The translations under genes were made by a program, and so were the position numbers. Shown piece by piece: positions 55,930-64,000 of a stretch of DNA of 64,000 nt. The notes beneath the pieces are model-generated. The model had not been told where the DNA came from, did not search any database, and was given only the letters and a program-made list of their open reading frames with translations. How positions within the stretch are numbered: position 1 is the first letter of the stretch; every line of letters starts with the position of its first letter. Source of the DNA: Piezodorus guildinii (taxonomy: Eukaryota; Arthropoda; Insecta; Hemiptera; Pentatomidae); the NCBI GenBank assembly GCA_023052935.1, contig CM041292.1, positions 93,355,169 to 93,419,168 on the forward strand, given 5' to 3'.

Positions 55930-56115
55930 ATATATTATGATATTGAGTACTCACATAGAGCAGAAGCACCTGGACGGTACTGAGGAACTCCCGTGCCAAG
56001 CAACCCCATGGACATTGTGTGTTGATGGGCCCTGGGTAAACACGACCCACGGCATATATTAGCCTAATGCGGCGACAATATCACCAGGTGACCCTAGTGG
56101 ACAGTGCCCAGTAAA
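55930..56115. promoter_or_regulatory. GC-richer island 12, candidate regulatory element
   Basis: Contains AGCACCTGGACGG, GGTAAACACGACC (forkhead-like GTAAACA), CACCAGGTGACC (E-box) and GCCTAATGCGGCG. No transposon or coding signal. Function is inferred. Confidence 0.35.
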
Positions 56116-57139
56116 AAAACAGCTATATTCTTTCTCCTTAACAAAACTGTTTAAAATCGGCTAGTCTAAATTAAATGTTATGTGTTGCATTGTTGTTCGA
56201 ATGAAATCGGTAAATTTAGGTCGTTTGTATTGTTTTTATTTTATTTTAATTTTACAGCAAAATCCATCAACAGGCCTTAGCCAATTGCAGGTTGTATTAT
56301 ATGTATTGTACTAGGTATCAAAATAATGGTTTTGTCCCAGGAACAGAATTTTCTATTTATTCTTTTATATAACAATAGACTTAAACCTCAACACTTACCT
56401 ATTACTAAATGCACCGTTTCTTATAATAAAAATATTTGTACATACAGGACTTTCCGAAATTGCAGTATCAATTATCATTTAGAAAAATTTATTACATACA
56501 CAAACCTAGAAAAACGTAATTAAAACGAAAAAGGAAATTATTTCATATTTTCATTCGATGTCCCATATACGCACCATTTTGTACCCATTATGTTCCGAAT
56601 GTATTTAATGTGAACAGTGTAAGTTTTAATGACCTGTTTACAACAGGAGGATTAAGGAATTAAACAACATCCTATTATTATACCATACAGTGTTAACAAA
56701 GACCATAGACCATGTTTTATTCCATTATTAATAATCATATATCCAAATCATTATTATACAATGTTATTTATTTTGTTTATAAGGTTATATTGTATTTCAT
56801 CAATACTAAAAGTATTTCGAGATGATAATGTAGTGAAGCAGGATTATCTTACCTCTTTTGTCGGAATAAGTTTTGTATTCTATATTATAAATGTATTCTA
56901 TATTACAAAAAGCTCTATTTGCTTTGGAGTAATACACAAAAACATTATATTCATTCATTCATTCATTTGCAGAATTTGAAGTTCAAAATGAATTGAATCG
57001 GAAATGTTTTCAGAATTAGAAAATTCACAACCGCACTTCACGTTTTGTAAATTTAATGATGTTCATCTTAAACTGTATAAAAAAATAAATTCCACCTTTG
57101 CAAAGCTAGGACCGGTCCACTATTATTTTTACATTCGCT
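56116..57139. other. AT-rich intergenic DNA
   Basis: No supported gene. Frames at 56326-56523 and 56761-56979 are compositional. Confidence 0.3.
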
Positions 57140-57520
57140 ATATAAAATGGATGAAATCTAATGAAGATGGATAGATAGAAATATGGTGGGAGGATCTAGA
57201 GAAGGCGTTCCGAAGTCCTTTTGGAGGGCTATAAAATAAGCCGTAAGATGTGGAGAGCTGGTGATGCGGCCATTAGGAGGCAGTTAGCAGTAAGCAAGTA
57301 GCTAGAGATCCTCGGCATAGCTTTCCAGGTATACATTATATACCTCCTGGGGAATTGTAAAGGGAAGGTAGGGGGAGGATTATAGGAGGCCAGGAGTGAG
57401 CTATATATTGGAGGAATTCTTGAGTTAGCTACGGAGCTAAGCCATGCGGACGGCTGGCTCGTTATCCTCGCTACGTGCACCCAATATTGTAACATGTTAC
57501 CTTTTCATATCCCTCGTCTC
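57140..57520. promoter_or_regulatory. GC-richer island 13, candidate regulatory element
   Basis: Contains GGGCTATAAAATAAGCC (57226-57242, MEF2- or posterior-Hox-like), GCGGCCATTAGGAGG and several GGAGG purine blocks, with GCTAGAGATCC. A minus-strand frame (57229-57495) is open but has no domain. Regulatory role is inferred. Confidence 0.35.
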
Positions 57521-57974
57521 TACCTTCACAGGCGCAATTCTTCTATCTGTATCCCTTCAAATTATCCTCCTCCCTTTTGGACATGGTTCCCGGTACCCTT
57601 TGTGGTTTAATATGAAATTATTTCCCTTTTCTGCCAAAGGGTAGGGGCTCTCTCTCATTTTTTTTTTCTTTCTTTGACAATGCTTTTTTTCAAGTGCGAT
57701 ATATTTTTTAACGTTCCTCAGAAAAGAGGCCCTTAGGGTATGAGGCACAACAAGGTTGAGGGCAGATTGAAAATTTATGCTCCATTGGAATAGAGGAATA
57801 CCGCATCGCGTCAGCCAGCTTCAATAGCGAAATAACGGTGAACATAGAGAAGAAAAAGATTAATGGAAATTTTCGCATCCCATTTTTTTTAATGCAGTAA
57901 AATAAAAATTTGTTATAAATAATGATGTTATGTTAAATATATAGGTATAAAGTCAACTTTTAAGATGATAGTAG
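57521..57974. other. Intergenic DNA, mixed composition
   Basis: No supported gene. Poly(T) near 57658-57668. Confidence 0.25.
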
Positions 57975-59010
57975 TGTAGGGCGGGGCCAGTTGAGCAATT
58001 TTTCATTTGAACGGATATAGACTCCTCTATGATAAGTCTCAATGAGTTTTTAAGTGTACTGATAGATTCGTAACATATCCCTTAGCAAAAGTGTCCGTAG
58101 TAATTTTTTGGTAAGAAGTCGATTTTAAGAGCTACAGCTGTTTGCTCAATGTACCCCATAGAAAGTTGAGCAAGAGTATGGCGCAAGATAAGCACTAAAA
58201 ATGTCTAACCAAACCATGGGTTCAATTTCGACTAGAAATAAAGAAAAATATGTGTTTCAGCTATAAAACTATCAGCTATTTATTTACCGTCTTTTAGTGA
58301 AAGAACCACAAAATTTAAAATTAATTTTCTTAGAATAATTAACCAAAACTAGAATCAATGAAACATTAACGTTTCTTAAGATTAACTTCAACATTAGACT
58401 CAGTCATGCTATTTATGAATCAAACTTAAAAGTTTATATTACTAATCATGTAGCTTATATCTTTAAAAAAATATTAATTAGATCTTTGGAACTTAATTAT
58501 CATTTTCAATGTTGCAATTGACCAAAATGATAGTAAGTATATGTAGTGACAGTGATAGAATAACAAAACTTAAAGTAATTTTCTTTGGATAATGAACTGA
58601 AAATATAATAAACAAAATAACAAAGCAATTACAGCTTAACAAACCCCAACCCAGAATTTTAAAACAAAAGCGAGGTTATAATAAAATCATAAGAATTATA
58701 CCCAGAACAACTCCACATATCAAAAGTACAATAATTCTCTGAAAGATTAACACGTACCTGATTAAAAACAGATAAAAATTGACTTATACAGACGAAAACT
58801 TGTGATGAAAGTTTATTTTGGTCACAAAATAAACAAAACACACGAGCGCTTCACATGCTCATCCAGCCGCCAATAGTGATCGCGTGGTGATTATTCCTTC
58901 CAAGACTCTTTCTTTCCGCCATAAGATGCCTATCCATACTAAGTACTGAATAGTTTGCGAGATATTTCAATTGCTCAACTTGCCCCTATGCTCAACTTGT
59001 CCCACTCAGC
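57975..59010. mobile_element. Putative non-autonomous DNA transposon with GTTGAGCA ends
   Basis: Left end GGGCGGGGCCAGTTGAGCAA (57979-57998) mirrors right end TTGCTCAACTTGCCCC (58971-58986) plus a second CTCAACTTGTCCCACT (58991-59006). Internal TTGCTCAATG (58142) and GTTGAGCAAG (58167) repeat the core. GGGCAAGTTGAGCA-type ends occur in several insect DNA transposons. No transposase frame is present and no target duplication is clear. Confidence 0.5.
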
Positions 59011-59049
59011 ATAGAAAGAAATAATCAGAATTCCGTTAAGTAAAAAGTT

Positions 59050-59660
59050 TTTTATAGATGCCGACATTTAGGCCCAAATATGTGAGCTATAATAAGGGAG
59101 AATTCCTATTTCGCACTTTCAATACTAAAAATCCATCTTACATTCTTTACTTACTCATCCGCTGTTCATCGGTACATTCGTTTAATACAAGATCCATCGA
59201 ACATCAGCCTTTAACAATCATTTACTTTACGTGCCACATCTTCCTGAAATTCCATACCTACCTCTATACGCAAAGCATCTTCTTTAACCTCATTTAAAAG
59301 CAAACTGTTCCTTCATCTTCTCAAACATCCATCTTCCGACTGATTTCAAACAAAATGTTAAAATAATGGTCATATTTCCTTGTAAAATTAGTACCACTAC
59401 AAATATGTAAACAACATTTTTTTTTCCTTATTATATCATAAGAAGTACAATTATAATATCTCTTCACACACACACATATGATTTTATAATTATAAACATA
59501 AATATACTAAGCAGTCGTATTTACTTCTTTTATAATATAAGTATATCTTAAGTTTTTTTTTTTTTTTTTTTTTAAATGTTTTTGTTTCTATGCTAGACAC
59601 AATTCTCAGTTTCTATTATTCTTAGGGGACTGAAGGTCCAAGAATAAAATTTACTTTTCT
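59050..59660 (+). pseudogene. CR1/Daphne-like LINE (type D) 3' fragment
   Basis: The frame 59058-59297 contains SVHSFNTRSIEHQPLTI, the H-x-x-N-T-R-S motif near the C-terminus of CR1-group ORF2, followed after a stop by SSSQTSIFRLISNKM. The 3' part includes a run of about 23 T (59551-59573) and ends GGGACTGAAGGTCCAAGAATAAAAT (59620-59644, given in parts), like the tail at 48571-48600. It is 5'-truncated and inactive. Confidence 0.6.
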
Positions 59661-60292
59661 TTCTTTCTACTTTCTTACCAATACTACAAGCAAAAATTAA
59701 ATAATTAACGGCAAATTATCAAACTGCGTAAGAACTGATTTTATTTAATGTAGCATATAATTCCTACTAAGCATGGCTTTGAGATATGTCTCATCTACAT
59801 ATGAAACCTACTAGCATCTCTTCCAGAAATTGATTTAGTTGCGTAAAGCCACGAAAAATAATTCATTTTCCAATCCTTTATCCACGTTTTAGTTGGTTCC
59901 GATTAATTTAAAGTGTAAATTAGTATACAGATTTAGTTTGAATTGGAATAACAAATCAGACGTCATTTTAAGAATATAATTTATAGTATCACATAATTTA
60001 TGTAATAATATTTTAAAAGGATGTTTCCTCTAATGACGTATTACTTACTCAACAGTTTTATTCCACTATATCCATTCCTGCTCTCTTTTGGCTACCTCCG
60101 ACGTTCCTCACTCCAGATTCCCCTGAATTGTTTTTTTTTTTCTTGAAATTCGTACATACCTGCAACAGAAATCCTAGAGTTAATTTGACTGAATCAAAAA
60201 TAATTGTGCACTTCTTAATTTATTTTTTAAACGTGATAACTGACATTGAAGGTTTGATAACTGACAATGCATTAATAAATTAGAATTTAAGT
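59661..60292. other. AT-rich intergenic DNA
   Basis: No supported feature. A short pyrimidine-rich patch is at 60075-60130. Confidence 0.3.
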
Positions 60293-60298
60293 TTCACA

Positions 60299-61459
60299 AG
60301 CAATGCCACCGTGTGGTAGATGTTATATCCTCCGCATTGGAGCGCGGAATGTATTGCACGGGTGTCTATTCTCGACGTGGAACAAGCGTTCGACCGAGTC
60401 TGGCACCCAGGACTCCTTTATAAACTCCGTCAATTCCTCCCGCAACATACTACTTGATAATCCGTTCCTACCTCATTAATAGAACCTTCAAAGTAAATCA
60501 TAACCTTTCCTACTCTTCCGTATTTTCTCAGTCTGCAGGTGTACCTCAGGTAGTATCTTAGGTCCCATCCTTTATACGGTATATACAGCTGATATTCCAC
60601 TCCATCCATCAACTGTCCTCACAACTTATGCGGATGACACTTGTGTGTTATTCGTCCATAATGATCCATCCGCTGCATCCCGAACCCTTCAGTCTCACAT
60701 CACAGCCATTGAGGAGTGGTGTCAGAACTGGAGGATTAAAATAAATCCTAACAAATCCTACCAAATTACCTTTACCCTTCGTCGCAAACCGATGACTTCC
60801 TGCCCCACTGTATCCTTTAATAATACCCCACTCATACCTGTTGAACAAATCCGTTACCTAGGTCTCCATCTTGACAAACGTCTTACATGGAATCCCTATA
60901 AGCGACTTAAACGACAAGAAACTGCCCGTAGATACCGACTACCACAACACTTACTACACAAACGTTCAAAACTTCCAATTTATTACAAAAAGCTCATTTA
61001 TGTTACCATCATCAGACCCATCTGGACATATGGAATCGAGCTTTGGGGCTCTACTAAACCATCTAATTCCTCTCGCATTCGATCTTTACAATCCAAAATC
61101 CTAAATGCTCCTTATTTCGTTACGAATAAAATCATCCATAATGACCTAAATATCCCATTTGTTACAGAACTAGCCCGAAACAGATATGCCTCTTTTCATT
61201 CCAAACTCCCAACCCACACGAATCCTCTTGTACGCAACTTATCATTCCCATCTATTCCTGACAACCCTCCGAGGCGATTGAAAAGACGATGTCCTCGAGA
61301 CTATTGTAATTAAATTGACATTGAAGTGCTACCACTGGGTAGTTTCTTCACTAGACATTATCACGCCCATAAGTGTAAATTAGCCCATTTACTTGTTGTA
61401 TATATTATATGTACAGTTGTAAATATCAATAAAAAGTTTAAAAAAAAAAAAAAAAAAAA
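60299..61459 (+). pseudogene. Jockey-like LINE (type A), longest copy, with RT motifs and poly(A)
   Basis: This copy reaches back into the polymerase domain. It has VDVISSALERGM, LDVEQAFDRVWH (first catalytic aspartate), GVPQ-G-S-ILGP with one base missing at about 60550, then TYADDTCVLF (YADD box, about 60620-60650). It continues EEWCQNWRIKINPNKS, TFTLRRKPM, YLGLHLDKRLTWN, WTYGIELWGSTK, NAPYFVTN and RRLKRRCPRDYCN, stop at 61311-61313. Frame breaks at about 60368 and 60550 and a stop at about 60453 disable it. The 3' UTR (GAAGTGCTACCACTGGGTAG) ends AATAAAAAG and poly(A) (61439-61459). A 6-bp duplication TTCACA (60293-60298, 61460-61465) may flank it. Four residues are missing after SLQSKIL compared with 51390-52156. 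Confidence 0.88.
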
Positions 61460-61465
61460 TTCACA

Positions 61466-62079
61466 TAATATGAATGGTTCAAAGAGATATGATGGCTTGG
61501 GAGAATTGGGAAGGTAACAAAACGCTGAATTGCGTAACTTGCATCCCAACTGAGGTTTTACGACGCGGTATTTTGCCCGAAAACCTGTCCAAAACCTAGA
61601 TTAGCTAACTTTGAGTCGCAGACCCAAGATTTGATCCCAGTACAGTTAGATAAATCTCTTACCCTTTGGTAAAGTCGCTAACTGAATATTCCACCGTAAT
61701 GAGCATTACCACCACTTGAATTACGCTCGTTTTTGCTTTTTTGATGAAACATTAGTATTTTTGTTTATGCCCAACTCACTGCACAGGTATCTGAGATTTT
61801 TTCAGTAAACTACAGGATTCCTAGAATAACTGTAGCTACCAAAAAAAATGTTTAAGTTGTCACATAACGAAAAATAAAACCTTTGAAAACGCATATTTTT
61901 GCGATCCTAACTAACTTCTGCTCAAATTGTTATAGATATCGTTCGATCTGTCATTTCTATGGCCAGAAATCGGCTCCTCCAATTGGTTAGAGGACACTCA
62001 CAACGATTGTTGAATGAAAACTTGAAGATTTAGAAAAGAAACTATTGAATAATACAAAGTGTCTTCCAGAACAAAATAT
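61466..62079. other. Intergenic DNA with a possible tRNA-like remnant
   Basis: On the minus strand 61690-61610 reads TTAGCGACTTTACC...GGGATCAAATCTTGGG, spaced like A and B boxes of a tRNA-derived SINE. Weak evidence. The right part may already belong to the transposase remnant. Confidence 0.25.
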
Positions 62080-62813
62080 GAATTTCATAAAACAATCAAA
62101 GTGTTCAAAGTAAATTACTAACGAAAATAGCTCGTTCTGCTCCATCTATCATACAAAAATGAAAGCAGAACTGTATAAAGGTCGCATTTCTGGAAAAAAT
62201 TACCGTTAAAATCTGCTATTGGCCAAGGCATCTATTAAAAAAGATTTTCGTGATAAAATGACTTTTTGGATGGACATTCCAAAAGTTGGGTACGACAACA
62301 CCAATGGTGGTGATACTTCGAGATTTTTTAATAACCCAGAGGAAGCGGCTGCCATAACAGGAGTGGATCTCTTATTAATTAATAAATTTAAATAAATTCT
62401 GGAATCATTGTGTTCAGGTTTCGAAATGGGCCTCCAAAAAGTTTGAAATCCCACTATGGATACAGGGAAATGTTATATTTCCTTGTTTCCACGGCAACCA
62501 ATGTCACCCATACTTCACAAAATTTTGATTCACTCTTCAAGTGTTATAGGCCACGCATTGTTGCTAATTGGTAAATTATCAAAGGAGGCTGTAGAAGCTA
62601 GGAGACTAACACTTTCGGCAATATAGGGAGAAATTTTCTCGTAAGATTTTTAGAACGGCATGTAATGAGGATGTGCTAAACCAACTCCTATTAACATCAC
62701 ACCCTTACCTTAGTAGTATGAGACCGAAAAGCAAGGTACAAAAACAGTCTTTTACAAAGGAAGCTCTGGAATTTTTTATTACGAACATCGATGAATATGA
62801 CGATGAAGAATGA
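62080..62813 (+). pseudogene. Transposase-like remnant, tentatively Transib/RAG1-like
   Basis: Segments in order: FRDKMTFWMDIPKVGYDNTNGGDTSRFFNNPEEAA is readable from about 62250 (quoted here as FWMDIPKVGYDNTNGG and TSRFFNNPEEAA). ILESLCSGFEMGLQK follows a stop at 62392. After a frame change come ILHKILIHSSSVIGHALLL, IGKLSKEAVEARR and, in another frame, KFSRKIFRTACNEDVLNQLL, SHPYLSSMRPKSK and FFITNIDEYDDEE, stop at 62811. The order (small G-N-x-x-R-F box, HK-x-L-IH helix, LS-E-A-x-EAR with a possible catalytic glutamate, SR) is what I associate with Transib and RAG1 C-terminal halves. I am not certain of the family. Several stops and indels make it inactive. A CATTGTG heptamer lies downstream at 62934-62940. 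Confidence 0.45.
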
Positions 62814-63228
62814 TAATTAGGTACCCTATCTTTTAAATAAAGCTATAATTTATTTTGTATTTAATTGTAAGGTAGTTTAATAAATTTGACTTTACCATTT
62901 TTATTATATTCCTTAAAGGAGTCTGCCGTCAGCCATTGTGGAGTGAAGAAGTGTCTATGGTTCTCCAGTTTCAAGTCATTTTTAATTAGTTTAGGTTTAA
63001 TTTATCCGCATATAAAGTGTTTGTAGTGATCCAGTTATAGTAGTGCTTGTTCTATCTGAGGCGAGTCACGTGGTCTATTGCTACTGCTAACTATATAGCC
63101 TTACCCGCCAGCTGTTAAACTTTTGTTTTTGTTTTCGTTTTTATTACCTACTACTGTTAGGAATATCTCATACTCTTTAAGGTCACCTATTACTTAAAGA
63201 AATTTTACTACTTTATCATAATTTAAAC
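62814..63228 (+). other. Spacer and probable 5' UTR of the LINE at the right edge
   Basis: AT-rich to about 62915, then a GC-richer stretch (62920-63130) that leads without obvious break to the ORF1 start at 63229. A full-length LINE would carry its internal promoter here. The element's 5' boundary is not visible; CCATTGTGGAG at 62933-62943 is a candidate junction. Confidence 0.35.
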
Positions 63229-64000
63229 ATGGAAGAAAAATTAGAAAAACTAACACAAGTGATCTCAAACTTCCAAATTTCAGTTGCATCAAATGCTGAG
63301 CTGTTGTCAGGTGAAATTAAACAAGTTAAAGAAAGCCTATTAAATACTGAAAAAAAGATAGATGATTTTAAGTGCCTAACTGAACAGTTCAAAAAAGATA
63401 TTAATAAGGTCCAGGAAACATTAAAGCAAACGGATCAGAAGTGTAGCTATTTTCATCAAATACTATCTGAAAAATATGAGTTCTTAAGAAGGGAAAGAAA
63501 TATTATATTATTTAACATCAAAAGTCAATCAGATGATACAGAAGAGGATCTCGTATTACTTGTATTGAAAGTGTTCAGAGATATTTTGAAAACAGAAGTC
63601 CATACCAACGACATAGACTTAGTTAAAACATTAGGCAAGAATAATTCAAATACGAGACCAATTCTTGTAAAATTTAACACTTTAAGGATCAAAAATCGAA
63701 TACTTAAAGCATCTAAACTGTTAAAAGGGACAAATATAATCTTATCACAAGACTACAGTAAAGAAGTCAGATCAAAAAGAAAAATTCTCTTACCTTATCT
63801 CAAGCAGGCTAAAATTCAAAATATGCGTGCATTTCTAATACACGATAAGTTGAAAATAAATGGCACTATTTTTACGGTGGAAACCATAGATAAATATGAA
63901 AAAGAGCTGGAAACAATTTATCGACAAAATCGTATGAGCAGCACACTGGAGCCAACTGTTTCTAAAAATAATATTAAAGAAATAAATAAATATAGGCATA
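63229..64000 (+). CDS. LINE ORF1 protein, 5' part, open to the window end
   Basis: ATG at 63229 opens 257 codons with no stop before the window ends. Residues 1 to about 85 are a predicted coiled coil (EEKLEKLTQVISN, then KQVKESLLNTEKKIDDFK and a KDINKVQETLKQ stretch). After RRERNIILFNIKSQSDDTEEDL (about 89-109, given here in parts: RRERNIILFNIK, SDDTEEDL) comes an RRM-like domain with RPILVKFNTLRIKNRIL, LLKGTNIILSQDYSKEVRSKR and a C-terminal region ending the RNA-binding fold near 220. Coiled coil plus RNA-binding domain is the architecture of LINE ORF1 chaperones that coat element RNA. The strong bias to open reading and the 5' UTR-like lead suggest a young, maybe full-length element. RTE-like or another clade is undecided without ORF2. 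Confidence 0.8.
   Translation, partial: MEEKLEKLTQVISNFQISVASNAELLSGEIKQVKESLLNTEKKIDDFKCLTEQFKKDINKVQETLKQTDQKCSYFHQILSEKYEFLRRERNIILFNIKSQSDDTEEDLVLLVLKVFRDILKTEVHTNDIDLVKTLGKNNSNTRPILVKFNTLRIKNRILKASKLLKGTNIILSQDYSKEVRSKRKILLPYLKQAKIQNMRAFLIHDKLKINGTIFTVETIDKYEKELETIYRQNRMSSTLEPTVSKNNIKEINKYRH

Noticed and set aside
1..64000. CRISPR array, operon or other prokaryotic feature
   Set aside because: Composition, retroelements, SINEs and poly(A) tails are eukaryotic; the tandem arrays belong to microsatellites and the foldback element.

Overview
The window looks like non-coding, transposon-rich DNA from an arthropod, most likely an insect; I cannot name the species. It is very AT-rich, full of (TA)n tracts, and its recognisable proteins are all from mobile elements: jockey-like, CR1/Daphne-like and RTE-like LINEs, a mariner, hAT-type elements, a Ty3/gypsy LTR retrotransposon and tRNA-derived SINEs. 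I found no exon of a host protein-coding gene and no intact host RNA gene.

Layout. 1-14 kb: short 5'-truncated LINE remnants, a MITE (2226-2613), a dead mariner (6093-7117), a local duplication (8312-8813) and three GC-richer islands. 14.5-20.2 kb: a three-level nest. A 4865-bp Ty3/gypsy element with 277-bp LTRs (one mismatch apart) sits in a minus-strand LINE 3' end, which itself sits in a plus-strand LINE. 22.6-27.5 kb: a 2.8-kb foldback element whose arms carry 109-bp and 21-bp tandem repeats, flanked by (TA)n and two LINE remnants. 28-41 kb: a SINE, a 904-bp hAT element with a perfect 8-bp target duplication (31697-32600), a LINE ORF1 without its ORF2 (33050-34290), and a 2.6-kb hAT-type element with about 630-bp inverted repeats inserted in a LINE (37359-39971). 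41-58 kb: the densest run of GC-richer islands, with homeodomain-like motifs, mixed with LINE, SINE and MITE remnants. 58-64 kb: a putative non-autonomous DNA transposon, LINE remnants, a decayed transposase tentatively assigned to the Transib/RAG1-like group, and at the right edge the 5' part of an apparently intact LINE ORF1 that runs out of the window.

How it fits together. The LINEs share a jockey-type reverse transcriptase C-terminus and come in at least three 3'-UTR types (called A, B and C here); CR1-like (D) and RTE-like (E) remnants are separate families. Non-autonomous elements (SINEs, MITEs, foldback, hAT derivatives) would depend on enzymes not encoded intact here. The GC-richer islands outside transposons are the best candidates for host function. 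Their homeodomain, octamer, AP-1 and Kruppel-like motifs suggest regulatory DNA of a developmental locus, which is inference only. The strongest new observations are the foldback element, the gypsy element's apparent self-complementary primer site and minus-1 frameshift heptamer, the long-TIR hAT element, and the islands.
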